A stretch of 64,000 nucleotides of DNA from Daphnia pulex (GCF_021134715.1 NC_060017.1:8122001-8186000), one strand, 5' to 3'; positions 50,764 through 62,883 are shown, counted from the stretch's first letter. Notes: generated by a model from the sequence alone, not told the origin. Numbers and translations are program-made.

Positions 50764-53700
50764 ATGGATCAATATGAAAATGGCAGCAACCAATCTGGTG
50801 AATTCAAAGCTGAGAATGAACAAATTCTGCACGAAGAAGATAGTCACCACCCGACAGAAGAGGCAAAGCCAGATTCACACCATGTAAAGCCTGAAACTCA
50901 CATTCCCAGTCTGCTTAATCTCGATGAGAAATTTCCCGAACAAAATGGAGACATTCCAGATAAAGACTTGAAAAAAGAAGAAGCCTCGCCCAAAGACAGA
51001 GAAGAAGATTTTGATTTCGAAAAGAAGCTTCCAGATATTCCACAAGATACTCTGAAAAATGAATCTGATTCATCGATGAAGTTTTCCCCTGCACACTTTC
51101 AAGATGAAGTAAGTCACGATGAAGTTGAGCATCCTCCAGCCGAAACTAAGAAAGAAGAACACTCAGAGGGAGATGTCGAAGAGGATGAAGATGAAGTAGA
51201 AGAAGAAGAAGTTTTAGAACCTGAACAAGAAGTCAGTCACTGGAAACCACAGGAAGCGTCCCCTGAAGCTGTTGTCCCTAAATCGGAAGAAATTTTTACA
51301 CCACCGTCTCAAAGTCATCGCTCGCCTTCACCTGTTCCCGTGGAGGAACCCAAGCATGAGACACTTTCTAATAAGTCACCCGAATCTCTCCCTGCTGCTG
51401 AAGAAAAGTCGTCGATTTCTAATGTTACTCCTATTAGTCAAACCGAAACCAAGTCTCTTCAAGCCGAACCAGCTTCTTTGGTCGAGCTGGCCACTTTAGC
51501 CGAACCTACTACTATTGCAGCCGAGCCCCTCAAAACGCGTTCTGTCAAGAGCACAAAGTCGGATGGAACAGGAGGACACAGCTTTCTTGGTAAGTACTCG
51601 ATTCATTTATTCTTCAGCTAGGAGTGCCCACAACTAAAATGCTTTAACACACTCGCCATCTTTCTCTATTCAAATTATTATTACGCACGGTGCATGGCTT
51701 TTGGACTTCCCACACACACACACTCACAGGTCGATGGTTTGATCTCTCGCGCCTTAATAATAATGGTAAGCACCTTTCTTCTACAACAATCCATCTTTGT
51801 GTTTTGGCCAAGTTATTGTAAAGTAGACAGGCCTCTTGAAGTTTTCAAGACAAACAGAAACGTTTAATTGTTTAGTACCAGTTAAATGTAATTCGACATT
51901 TCTTCCGGATCACGACGTTACGACGAAATGGGGGCTATAAAATTGGGGAGAGGAAGTTTTTCTGCACCGTCTGTCTACCTTCTTTTTTTCCCCCAGAAAA
52001 CAGTTGGAGCATATCCCGAAGGGCGAATGCGTCATACTTTTTTTTGTCACTTTTTCTAATGCAATTTCCATTGCGAAATGTTGGGTTAGTAGAAGAGAGG
52101 AATAACCTGACTGTATACTTTCTCACCATATGTTTTTTTGGCATCGGTTGAATTTTAAGGCGAGCCACTTGTTCATCGCCATGACCAGTAGTGTATATCC
52201 CCCGCAAAAAAAAAGAAAGATCATTGATAATAACTATGCAATTGGAAATTATTATTTCCTCGCGAAATAGTTGGTTGTCGAAACCGCGCGTTGGAGTGAA
52301 ATCGTACCCAGCCAGGCTGTATGTCATTGATGCGTGAGCAATAAGTAAAAAGAGGGCGTGATCTACATGCCTCTTCCTCTTTTCATTCCTTTTGTACTGT
52401 GCCCATTTCCCCATCCCTGTCTTCTAATCCTATATATCCCGCCGAGCATTTCTTCTTTTTCTTTTCCCGCGCGCGCCGCATTGGGGGTCTTTATCGACGT
52501 GCGACGCCAGCGCCATGAGAGTCGCCTGCGGACTTCGATGCCAGCGCCAAAAGCCTAGGTTGAAACCAAAGCGAGAGCTACTAGCTAGCTAGCGAGAGTA
52601 TTATTGTTTCCTGCTGTTTGCTCGTTGATTCCCAGCTCGGGATTTTTCGCAGGATCGTCTGGAATACGGAGTCACCCAGTCGTGTCCGCTCATCATTTTT
52701 TGGTCTCTGTGAGACTAACGAAACAACATTTTTTTTTTAAAACTCTCTGCTTCCTTTTAGACTCGGTTGTCTAATCTCTCTCCTGTTCCGTGTCACAGTG
52801 TTATGAGTGCAGTACAGAGTGTGGGTTTCAACAAAATGGCTCTGTTTTCCAACGAACAGGGTGAGTGTCTCTCTTTCTCCAATTTCTCTTTTATCAATTT
52901 CGATCGTGTGCGTCGATGTGGTTGTGTCGATGCCTGCGAAAATCGACTCCTCGTTTCTGGACTTTGTGTCCTGGGCCAAAATTATCAGTAGTAGAGTTTT
53001 AACCTTGTTTCCGGCAGCCTTTATCTTTTCGTCTCCACTTCATCTATACATTAGTAATGATTTCTTTGTTTAAATGTTGCTACTTGAGTATACTACTCCA
53101 TGTTTGATGGAGGTCGGAAATAGAATGGGTGGGAGGTAAAATTCTTTTACTTGTAGGATTTTCTCAGGAGCGACGTCATATGAGCCAATAATGCACCAGC
53201 TCTAGACATAAGACTCAAGCTCGAGCTATTTCGGTTTCCCACTGCTCTCTAGCACCGTGATTGATTCAAACCAGAAAAAAAAATATCTGATAATTTTTTT
53301 CCCCCTCGAAATTTTACTGTGGTTTTTTGGGTTTCCTTTCCAGGCTGTCATGCATACATCTAAATTAAATTTTTTAAAAACTCGCCTGTCAAGATAAATT
53401 TTTCCGGAAATCTAAACAGCTGATGCTGCTATTGCAACAGACAAATGCTGACCAGTTTTTTTAATTGAAAGTAACCGACATGTGTCATTGCTCTGTGCTT
53501 GATCTTGACTGTATGCCCTTGATCTTGCTGTTGCCGAGGAAAGATAATATGGCGCCAATGTAAGCATAATTTACGGAGAAAGACATTCGTTGTCGTCGTC
53601 GATTGCGACAAGCCTCGATCTCACTCCAACGTTGATCAGCGTTCTAGTTGGTTCTGTTTGAGTTTAACCTTATTTAAATTCAATTATGAATTAGTCGTCG

Positions 53701-55437
53701 TCGTCTCTTATATTCTGTAATCGATCTTTTTCTTTCTTTGGAAACCTGTCCTGTGCTCGATTTCCTTTCTCTTGACTTTGTTAGTCGAGTTAATGTCAAT
53801 CGATTTTTGTTTTTGTCTTCCCCCCTCCTGTTTCCTTTCAGTTTTTTTCCAGTTAGGTGTATCAGGGTTGTTGGCAGGTTCAACGCCACCTGTCCTCAGA
53901 CGATTGAACATAGCTCTACTACTGCTCTAGGCTCTAAAAGTTTCTCTTCACCCGACTACTTAACAGAGGCAATTCTTTCTTTCCCTTCCCTTTCGTACCT
54001 GAGCGTTAGTCCAGTCTGTTGAAGGAAGCTGCTGTCAACGTGGCGTGCAACACTCACGTGATTTTCTTCCCTTCACTTCTTCAGTCTTGGAAACTGATAT
54101 CTCAATTCCACTGATCGTTTTTCAATAGCAAAACCGAATCATCGTTTTGTCATTGATATTTTCATCGGTGAATCACTGCTCACTTCCTCCCTACAAAAGT
54201 CTTCCATTTACCTAGCTGTGTTTGCCTTTGTGTTGCAACAACAGCTGGTAGCCCAGGTGCTCGTGTCGATTGACCTCATTCGCTCATCTTTTTTTATCCC
54301 CTTGTAATTCACCTCCAGTCATCCTTTCGGGTTTTTTTTAACTTTTTGTAAAACTTGAAAAAATGGGTCGCCGTAATCGTGAAGCTAGTAACACGGAAGA
54401 AGTGTACGAATCTCGGGGAGTTGGTAAGAATCAAATTTTTTCAAAGTGAAAAAGATTGTGTTTTAAATTTATTATTCATATCGAAATTCAACTTGTGCAT
54501 TTACTTGTGCTGGCTTAAGCTTTGTGTGTCAAAATTTGACTTGCATTCCATTCTGCGTTTGGCAGCTTGGTAGTAGACTTACGTGGCAAGCACCTTTTTT
54601 AAATCGATTCAGTTTTTCGGTCGATTATTAATCGAAGTGGTTCACACCACATTTCTAACCGCAGTTTTGGACTTGGTGCACTGGCGTGATCCGCGTAAGA
54701 GCGGAATTGTCCTTGGTGCTATCCTGGCCATCCTACTCTCGCTGTCTGTCGTCTCGGTCGTGTCCGTCATTTCCTATTCTGCATTGGCCGTCTTGTCGGG
54801 CACCCTTTCTTTCCGACTCTACAAGAATGTCCTGCAGGCCGTTCAAAAGACTCAAGATGGACATCCGTTCAAGTAAGTCATTTTCAAATGTTTTTTTTAA
54901 TTTAAAAAACACTGAATTAATTATTTTTTAAACACAGAGAATACTTGGAACACGATGTCACTGTTACCACGGAAAAGGTGCATGAAGTGGCTGATTTGAC
55001 TGCCGCTAAACTGAATGCCTCTTTGGTCGAGCTGCGCCGGTTGTTCCTGGTTGAAGACCTGGTGGACTCTGTCAAATTCGCGCTCGTCTTGTGGTTGTTA
55101 ACCTATGTTGGTTCTTTGTTCAATGGACTGACTCTGGTCATCTTGGGTAATTCAAGTCTTTCACTTCAACATTACTCGATGAATTTACTGACATGATTTT
55201 ATATTTTAGCCGTCGTGGGTCTTTTTACACTTCCCAAAGTGTACGAAACACACCAAGAAAAGATCGATCAGAATCTTGACCTCGTGAAAGGCAAGATCAA
55301 CGATGTTGTTGATAAGTAATTAAAATTTGACACTGTATTGATAAGTAAGGATCGAATTTTCTAATGATTGGCATTTTTATTTTGAAAATAGGGTTCAAGC
55401 TGTGCTGCCCATCGGCAAGAAAGCCAAGAGCCAATAA
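50764..55437 (+). CDS. Rtnl1: Reticulon-like 1, long isoform and shared reticulon domain
   Basis: The long isoform joins 50764-51589, optional 51730-51765, 54665-54872, 54938-55146, 55210-55315 and 55392-55437 (476 aa with the cassette). The long first exon is acidic, rich in Glu/Ser/Pro, and probably disordered. The reticulon homology domain follows: [18 protein letters not shown], two long hydrophobic hairpins ([15 protein letters not shown] and [17 protein letters not shown]), and [19 protein letters not shown]. The C-terminus KKAKSQ carries a KxKxx ER-retrieval motif. Reticulons bend and stabilise tubular ER. The first exon remains open for a short way into its intron, which is read-through rather than a real C-terminus. 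Two alternative first exons are listed separately. Confidence 0.95.
51730..51765 (+). other. Rtnl1: Rtnl1 36-nt cassette exon
   Basis: The exon reads in phase 1 to phase 1 as (G)[11 protein letters not shown](G). It is flanked by CACTCACAG and GTAAGC, with a CA repeat just upstream. Because its length is a multiple of three, inclusion or skipping keeps the frame. Confidence 0.55.
52803..52860 (+). CDS. Rtnl1: Rtnl1 alternative first exon B
   Basis: ATG starts [19 protein letters not shown], and the exon ends with G|GTGAGT in phase 1, matching the phase of the shared reticulon exon at 54665. The resulting isoform is 208 aa. A TATATA sequence near 52431 could serve as its promoter. Confidence 0.75.
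52861..54362. other. Rtnl1 intron between alternative first exons
   Basis: About 1.5 kb with no exon I can support. It should hold the promoter of first exon C. Pyrimidine-rich and AT-rich runs are common. Confidence 0.4.
54363..54423 (+). CDS. Rtnl1: Rtnl1 alternative first exon C
   Basis: ATG starts [19 protein letters not shown], and the exon ends G|GTAAGA in phase 1, splicing in frame to 54665 for a 209-aa isoform. It lies 241 nt upstream of the shared exon. Confidence 0.75.
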
Positions 55438-56877
55438 ATTTGAAAACTTAGAATAGCGAGGCTTGTGTTTCGGCCCCGTCCTCGGTGTGCTTGGGTCAGT
55501 CGGGATTCGGTAGACTTGACGAGAAGAAACCTTTACTAGTTCATTTTCTCCTTTCTCTTAATTGGTTGTGGCTGCTGCTGCTTTCTCTATTTTTCTCAGA
55601 CACTCGTTTGAAAGGGGCGAGCAGCAGGTCACAATGATACACTTTCCTTTTCCCTTCCTTTCCCCTCTAATAAATCCTTGGGCCCGTAGATGAAGATCCA
55701 TGAACATCATTTGCACTTGGGTAGTGCTCCATAGCAAAATTTCTTTCTTTATCCATCTCTTGTCGGACTTTGAAATTCGGAAGGCGGTCGTGTATTTTAA
55801 GAAGACGATATTTAATATGGGAGTTTGTCGGTGGTTTCAAACAAGTTATTGAAAAACTCAAGAAAGCCACGGGCTAATTTTTGAGTTTGCTCACCTATAT
55901 TATCCTCTTATTATAACTACTCTTTTTTTTTGTGTTGTTGTGTAACCGAATCTCTCAACAAGTCTTCAAACATCATTTTATTGTCTTGTGAACCAGTGTG
56001 TGGCTTGTCGACATGCTAAAATTTTGTCAGTCTCTCGAATCTCGGTGCGAGCAGAGCTGTAGTAGTGTGTTGTTTTTCTTCTTTTGTCGTCAGCCTCTTA
56101 CTCGATACAACTCCCAAATCAGAATTTCAGACAGAAAAGTTATTCGCGCTTCTCGTCCTGCTTTGGTGGCACTCATGAGTTCCCTTTTTCCTAAAATTTC
56201 TCTCTCCTCTATCTACTCCCCCAATATTTCAGATAAAAATTTATTGTTATATTTTTTATTCTTTAAGAGCTGAAGGTAAAAAGCCTCTCTTTTTCTATAC
56301 TAATAATATATAGTAATGCTCCTTGTCTGCTCTGTTCCCACCTATTCCCGTCACACTTTGGAAAATAAATATTCAACGTTCAACCGTGGATCGAGTTTTT
56401 CCAGTTTTTAAAAAACAACATTTCCATTCTCCTTCAACTTTCTAAATCATCTTGCTGGATCGATTCCAGCTCAGTTCTTTTACACACCGAGCTGGGGGGG
56501 TTTGTGTACAATTGTTTTATAGCGAATCACCACTTGTTTCTTTAAGAAGATTCTTCGTTGTTGCGAACGAGCCGCATCCGAGTTATTTTGGTTGCGCTTG
56601 GGAATCACATTGCAGGTTTCAGCAGTTGACTGCCGGCTGCTCGTCAGCCGAGTCTATATTTAAGTTCGCCCCATATATAGTGAGAGAATGTGCTCTACAA
56701 AAAGTATCTGTGCAATGCAAAAGGGGATTACCACCATCTTCTCGAGAAGAAAAAGTTCTTTTTATTTTCCAATTCCTTATAATGCTGTAGGGAATAAAGC
56801 AACTCTCTAATCTTGTTAGATGAACTTATGGTCTCATTTGATTAGGCACGAGACAAGTCAGAGATGTAGAAACAAGT
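55438..56877. other. Rtnl1 3' UTR and spacer to the fucosyltransferase gene
   Basis: One AATAAA overlaps the Rtnl1 stop codon (55433-55438). Further ones lie near 55670 and at 56364-56369, so a long 3' UTR with alternative ends is likely. The region is T-rich with no coding signal. Confidence 0.5.
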
Positions 56878-58080
56878 CTAAGATGTCGTGGATCTATTAT
56901 TATTACCGTCAATACTGCGAAAAGCTTTCACGTAGCGCGGATTGAGACAACGGGTCGTTGGGTTCCATGTCGACAAAACATCAGCGGGCATTATTTCCTT
57001 CCGGTCATCCGACAGATTGAGTTGTGCACAAAGAGAACACAAGGCCTGGCCGCCCATCTCTTCATATCCACTGCGGATAATGTAACTGGTTTTCCATTTC
57101 AAGTACCTCTCGTAAAGTGTTTGGTTGCCATCGAGCAACAGCAAGTAATCGGCCAGTTGTTTGGGTGAATAACTCAGGGCGTCGATAAATGAATACGGCG
57201 GAGCAATGTCGCTGTAATTGGCCCTACCCATGACAACTGGCACCACGTCAAGCTTCAATATCGAATAGAATTTCTCCGTGACGTAATGGCTGCACAGTGA
57301 ATTCTCAAACGACAGATAAAACTTGTATTCCTTTTCCAGCATGTCGTAACATTCCGGATGTGAAATCCCCGTATCAGAGTTCCATTTGCATTTCAACGGA
57401 CCGCAAAGACCAAAGATGTCGATAGGGATGTGCTTCTGCAATTCTCTGACGTAATTTTCTCGCCGACTTTGAGTTGTGTTGCAATGCGAAACAAACCAGG
57501 CGACCAGTTTTGTCTTTTTCCTTATTAGATAAGACTTGGATTTTAAATCAACCGCTGCCCGTTCTATCCGGCCATACGGATAAGGAATGTTTGATTCGGG
57601 CAGATAACTCATGGTCCAGTTGAAATATCCGATGTAATCCTTTTGGACGTTTTCCTTGTGATAGAAAGGTGATTCTTGGCTGAAAAAGATGTAATATTGA
57701 TGACTCTCCCGTGTGTCGGCTGGTGGCAGCTTGTCAGACTTTTCCAGTTGATGAAGCACAGCCATATTGAAAATAATGGCATCAAATTTGCCCAGTAAGT
57801 TTGATCGACGATCAGTTGTGACTCGACAATTCCTGTACGGACACGAGTTATTGTTGGGCAAACTTCTAAGAAAGACTTTCATTTCGATTCGATCGTAACC
57901 GTTCCACAATAGAATGTTCTTCGTCTGATGGGACTCGGATAACACATCATTAGGGTGGATGCGCACTATTACTCTTTCCCGAGTGATCGATGTCTGATGA
58001 TAACAAATTATAGTGATCACAAACATTATTATAATTCCAGCCAAGGATAAGTACCTAGAGACACAATAACGTTGTTCCAT
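56878..58080 (-). CDS. Alpha-1,3-fucosyltransferase, GT10 family (intronless)
   Basis: A single exon of 400 aa from the internal Met MEQRYCVSRY, which gives the expected type II Golgi plan: a short cytosolic tail, then the membrane anchor LSLAGIIIMFVITIICY. The catalytic domain shows the GT10 motifs FFSQESPFYH, FNWTMSYLPESNIPYPYG, KLVAWFVSHCNT and the GDP-fucose region KEYKFYLSFENS, CSHYVTEKFYSILKLDVVP. The open frame extends upstream to an ATG at 58209, but those 43 residues are not typical of the family. It transfers fucose from GDP-fucose to N-acetylglucosamine, either on the N-glycan core or on LacNAc/LacdiNAc; which one I cannot tell. Lack of introns sets it apart from its neighbours and suggests descent from a retrocopy or ancient intron loss. 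Confidence 0.9.
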   Translation of the reverse strand: MEQRYCVSRYLSLAGIIIMFVITIICYHQTSITRERVIVRIHPNDVLSESHQTKNILLWNGYDRIEMKVFLRSLPNNNSCPYRNCRVTTDRRSNLLGKFDAIIFNMAVLHQLEKSDKLPPADTRESHQYYIFFSQESPFYHKENVQKDYIGYFNWTMSYLPESNIPYPYGRIERAAVDLKSKSYLIRKKTKLVAWFVSHCNTTQSRRENYVRELQKHIPIDIFGLCGPLKCKWNSDTGISHPECYDMLEKEYKFYLSFENSLCSHYVTEKFYSILKLDVVPVVMGRANYSDIAPPYSFIDALSYSPKQLADYLLLLDGNQTLYERYLKWKTSYIIRSGYEEMGGQALCSLCAQLNLSDDRKEIMPADVLSTWNPTTRCLNPRYVKAFRSIDGNNNRSTTS

Positions 58081-58606
58081 TTCTGGGAAACAAAACTGGC
58101 AGTTTATCGTCTTCTTCTGATTAACACACAAATACGAATGAAGATAATACCCCTGGCAAACCATCAAATGAAAAAGAGGATACATGTAATTATCTCCGGC
58201 CATCATCATCTGCTATACATTTGGGAAGTTTTATAATTGTTCAAACAGGAAATACTTTGGGCGTTCCTCTTCCCATGCTCTTCCTTTGTTTCCTACATTT
58301 TGAGATTTGTTTTCCTGATAACATTCAAATCTTCTTTAGTAATTGGCATATCTTTTTTTGTGTCTTTCCACACTTTCAAAAAGAATAACAACAGTCCTGA
58401 TCCAGTAGTTTTATTTAATTTTTTAAAAACTAAAATTTCAAAATATCTTTTCCGAACACGCGATTTACAATATCTGGCAATGCGCAATTTCTTCTGCCAT
58501 CTAGTGATATTTTTTGAAACAATTTATGTAAACAAACGTGCACAGCAAACTCAAATGTAGTGGAAAATTTTCTTGCAAGTGTTGAGATTTTCTTTTTTAT
58601 TAAACG
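58081..58606. other. Divergent region between the fucosyltransferase and REV1
   Basis: Includes the 5' extension of the fucosyltransferase frame (58081-58209) and the REV1 promoter side. Other ORFs here look accidental. Confidence 0.35.
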
Positions 58607-61600
58607 ATGGCTGGAAGGGGTAAAAGGAAAAATAGGGACGATAATGGATTTGCAGAGTGGGTGAGACGACTTATTCGACTTCTGACACTACTAATTATGT
58701 TATTCATATTTGGAATCATTATTTACAGGGGGGTTATATGGCAGCAAAAATTTCTAAACTAGAAAATCAGTATTTGAATGAACAATTCAATGAAGTACAA
58801 GAAGATGATAAACTAAGCAATGTATTTTCAAATGTTGCAATTTTTGTCAATGGATATACCAGTCCAACTGCAGAAGAACTGAAGCGCATCATGCTGGCCA
58901 ATGGAGGAGTTTACCACCATTACTATAATTCAAAAACGACTACTCATATAATTGCGTCCAACTTGTGTGGTGCTAAAATCAAGAAACTCAAGGGCGACGA
59001 AAAATTTGTTAAGCCAGAATGGATTGTTGAAAGTCTGAAAGCCAATATGTTATTGGATGTGAAGCCCTATTTGCTTTACACTGGGCTAACTTTAGACAAA
59101 GGGCAACAAAAGTTGGACATTGCTTCAATACAGAAGAAAAATGATGACAATCAAACAGCAATAGAAAGAAAAATTGATGAAGCACATTCCTCTGAACCTG
59201 TTCCACCTGGTGATATTACTAGACATTCAAGAGAAATGAAACGCGCAGGAGAAGACGATTTTTTATCTGAATTTTACAAACGCTCAAGGCTTCACCACAT
59301 TTCCACAATGGGAGCGTTATTCAAAAGACATGTGACTGAGCTTCGAGAGAAAAATGATGGTGTTTTTCCAGGTACAATTTTGATAGCAGCATTTTATTAA
59401 TGCAATTACATGTAATATTTAAAAATTTAGGTATGGAAAGTATTGAAAACTGGAAGAACTTGACTGGTTGCCTAGGAAACTACAAGTGTGAAGAAACTGT
59501 TTTCATGCACATTGACATGGATTGCTTCTTTGTCTCGGTTGGACTGCGCAACTATCCATCGTTGGTGGGTAAACCGGTTGTTGTGACCCATGCAAGAGCT
59601 GACGCTAAACCGCTTCCAAGACGCGAAGGCAGCAATCGAGAATATGAATTCGACTGCTATAAAGAACATTGGATCAAAAAATCGAAATTTTCAGAAAATA
59701 ACAGCAATGCTGTTGATACGGTGGCTACGCTTTCAGATGTTTTTCCACGACTTCAGGATTTGGATGAAACTTGTTCCATGTCCGAAATCGCTTCGTGTAG
59801 CTACGAAGCTCGCGCAGCTGGAATTTATAACGGAATGTTCATGGGAGGTGCCTTGAAATTATGTCCTAATCTGGTTGCCATTCCGTACGATTTTGAAGGA
59901 TACAAGGAGGTAATACATTTACAATCAATTATTTAAAATCTTTAATTCATTTTTCCGTTTGTGGGCGTGTTTAAGGTGTCCACCTCGCTGTACAATACTG
60001 TTGCCGCGTACACTTTGGACTTGGAAGCCGTCAGCTGTGATGAGTTGTACGCAGACATTACCTCCGTTTTGCGCCAAAGTGGACTCACGCCAGCCGAGTT
60101 TGCTACTCATTTGAAAGAAGTCATCTTTAATAAGACACAATGTAACGCCTCTGTCGGAATGGGCCCGAATATGCTGATGGCTAGGCTTGCAACCAAAAAA
60201 GCCAAACCGAACGGACTGTTTTATATCAACAAGAAAGACATGAATGAATTTATGAAGGACCACAAAATTGAAGATCTGCCGGGTGTCGGAAGGTCCATGG
60301 CTCATCGACTTCATGGCATGGGCGTTCGCACTTGTGTTGAAATGCAGCAAGTATGTGTACATAGCTTCTATTTCATTAAACAAATATGTAATTGTGTTTC
60401 TGAAAATCAGGTAAGCTTGGGAAAGCTCCAACAAGAGTTTGGTCAAAAGCAAGGACAAACATTATATCATATGTGCCGGGGAGAAGATAAACGCGCTCTA
60501 AAGGTATTATCTCAGTCTCAGGTTAACTTTCCATTTCAAAATTGTTAATATTGCGTGGTCCACATAGACGGACCACGTTCGAAAATCTGTTTCGGCAGAT
60601 ATAAATTATGGAATTCGTTTCGCAAATGATCAGGAAATGCACAAATTCGTTCAAGAACTGTCCATTGAAGTGTCCAAACGAATGGAAGAAATTCACGTAA
60701 TTAATTTAAACATTTTTTTAACAGCGAAAGCAATTTTAACTTTGTTAAATGTCTCTTTAGGTGAGAGGAAAACTGTTGACTTTGAAGCTCAAAATCCGCG
60801 CCAAAGATGCCCCTGTAGAAACAGCGAAATTTATGGGTCACGGAGTATGTGATAGCATTTCTCGATCCACAACATTGTGTTCTGCCACTCGCGACACCAA
60901 AATCGTCGAAAAAGAAGTTCAAATCCTTTTGAAACAACTCAAAGGTAGTACGCTATATACCTTATCCTGCACAAACCATATTATTCTAACCCATCTCAAT
61001 TATTCTTTACAGTTGATTGCTGCGAGTTGCGGGGAATGGGCATTCAGTTTAGTAAACTTGTAGAGGATAACGTATTCAAAGGCAAACAACCGATACAGAA
61101 CTCTCTTCTCAATTTTGTAGCCCGCTCAAGGATAGTGCCACCAGAAGAAGTTGTAACAACAGTGGCGGATGTAACCGAACCTGAACGTGAAATCCTGGAA
61201 CCAGCTAGTTCTAAAACAGTTGATAAGGAGAAGAAGGATGATACAAGGGAAACACAACACCCACCTTCTCTCTTTGAACTTCCCTCAGCTTCTCAGATTG
61301 ATTCTGCCGTCTTTAACGAACTTCCTGACGATTTAAAGAACGACATTATTCAAGAATATCACCGAAAGGGAATCGCTTTAAGTGAAGTGAATAGTTTTGC
61401 AATGAAACCTACAACATCGTCATCTGTGAATGGCTCCTCGGTACCAACGTCGAACTCTGCTGGCACTTCCCGATCAGAGAATCCAGTATCCTACGACGGC
61501 ATTGAAGAAGTAGCGGACATAGACGCCAGTTATTGGTCAGCATTGCCTGACGATATTAAAACGGAAATTGAAAGAGACATTCAACAACGCAAAGCCGAAG

Positions 61601-62252
61601 CAACCTCGCCGGTCAAAGGCTGGAAAAGTATATTCAAACCTCAACGATCTCCTGCCAAAGCTACCAGCAAACTGGGAAGCGGGAAGACAAAAGCAGAAGT
61701 GAAGCGGAAGACGAAACCGAACGCCCCTTCTAAAGCAAAAATTCAGCCTATTGTTAGAGCTCCAATTGCTGTTCTCCCGGAAGAGGTAATAAAATTTAGA
61801 ATTTTCTCGGTCAGCAAATTTTGAATAGTTCAATTTTATGTTAGAAAAAAGAAGTTCAAGTTCAACCTCCTGAAGTATTGAAAGAAGAACTAGGGTTGAG
61901 TGGTGCAACTACTCTGCCTGAAATTCGCCAGTTGTTGATTGAATGGTTTTCTTCAACTGATGTACCTGAAAACGAAGATTGCGAAGCAGTCTCTAGTTTC
62001 CTTGCAAGTTTGGTGAATAATAAAGAATTGCACAAGATTGAGCCAATCATTCTTTTTCTAAAAAGGTATTTGAAAATGTTTTCAAATGATTCGTTTATTT
62101 CATGTTTCATAAAATTTTTGTTTCACATCAGAAGGGGGAGTGATATAAACGATTCCTGGAAACGTGCGATTGAGGATATTATCAATAATACGCAACTCTA
62201 TGTGATACAGCATTACAATGCTCCACTGAAACTACCGTCTCCGGTTTCTTAA
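58607..62252 (+). CDS. REV1: DNA repair protein REV1 (Y-family deoxycytidyl transferase)
   Basis: Ten exons give 1,023 aa (human about 1,250): 58607-58660, 58729-59371, 59431-59909, 59976-60350, 60411-60503, 60568-60696, 60761-60944, 61013-61785, 61845-62065, 62132-62252. The start region has WGGYMAAKISKLENQY, then a BRCT domain (VAIFVNGYTSPTAEELKRIM, TTHIIASNL, KPEWIVESLKAN). The polymerase core has FMHIDMDCFF and VSCDEL, the metal-binding acidic residues, plus SVGMGPNMLMARLATKKAKP and the little-finger region APVETAKFMGHG. Two ubiquitin-binding motifs follow (FNELPDDLKNDI and WSALPDDIKTEI). The C-terminal domain that docks other translesion polymerases is present (LPEIRQLLIEWFSS). It inserts dCMP opposite abasic sites and adducts. 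Confidence 0.96.
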
Positions 62253-62311
62253 CTGATCATTATTTTTTCTTGGTTAAAACAAAGATTTCGTTTCCAAATT
62301 TCATTAATTTG

Positions 62312-62317
62312 AATAAA
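62312..62317 (+). terminator. Poly(A) signal of REV1
   Basis: AATAAA about 60 nt after the REV1 stop codon. Confidence 0.6.
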
Positions 62318-62463
62318 TCATTCTTAATTTTAAATTCTTATTATGTCAACTAGCATCCCTTATTGCAAGGTTAATTGCTGTCAGGATTCACGGCAGGTCC
62401 AGGCAATATTACAGGCAATCAGCGGAATCATTTTTGAACGAACTATTAATTGTTTTATTGTAA

Positions 62464-62883
62464 CTAAACCTTTATTTCTTTTCTTTTACTGCTGAGCATC
62501 AAATGTCCGCCACTCCTGACGACGAAAATCAGCGGATCTAATATGAAGGAAAATTCCGTTGCCGCTGGCGCATTTCGGTTTGGCACGTAAGCATTTGTTC
62601 GATTCCATTGCGCTCTTTGTTTTGCTGCTAATGTCGTTGGGCGGAAATCAGCGGTTGCTGGAAATTCTTTGGTGGAGAATTGGGGATAACGTTTTGGTGA
62701 AGGTAAGTGAAGAGGCTGAATCATGGTGTGTTCGCACCATTTGGTAACTAAATCTGCTGCAATAGACTTCGGTGTAACTTTGCGATCACTTACCTTCGTG
62801 CGACTATGCGAGGCGATATGTCCGTAAACGACTATTTTGAGCCGAAAACTGAACAAATGAAAAGAACTTTTCAGTACTCTCAA
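62464..62883 (-). CDS. Unidentified 139-aa ORF
   Basis: An open frame starting MRVLKSSFHLFSFRLKIVVY, basic and lacking acidic residues over its first 25 or so residues, like a mitochondrial presequence. The rest includes ADLVTKWCEHTMIQPLHLP, KEFPATADFRPTTLAAKQ and FILDPLIFVVRSGG. A donor-like GTAAGTGATC and an acceptor-like CTATTGCAG occur inside, so it could be two exons, although splicing those two exactly would bring a stop into frame. A minus-strand AATAAA (62476-62471) overlaps the last codons. I recognise no family. It may be a small nuclear-encoded mitochondrial protein or a non-coding transcript. Confidence 0.35.
   Translation of the reverse strand: MRVLKSSFHLFSFRLKIVVYGHIASHSRTKVSDRKVTPKSIAADLVTKWCEHTMIQPLHLPSPKRYPQFSTKEFPATADFRPTTLAAKQRAQWNRTNAYVPNRNAPAATEFSFILDPLIFVVRSGGHLMLSSKRKEIKV

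Noticed and set aside
51590-51619. C-terminal read-through of the long Rtnl1 first exon
   Set aside because: The frame continues past a consensus GTAAGT donor only because no stop occurs at once; splicing to the reticulon domain is better supported.
51935-52414. 159-aa minus-strand ORF inside the first Rtnl1 intron
   Set aside because: No recognisable domain, no splice or promoter context, low-complexity lysine/arginine content; likely chance.
58237-58560. 107-aa ORF upstream of REV1
   Set aside because: Phe/Leu-rich translation of AT-rich DNA with no domain; REV1 is fully explained from 58607.
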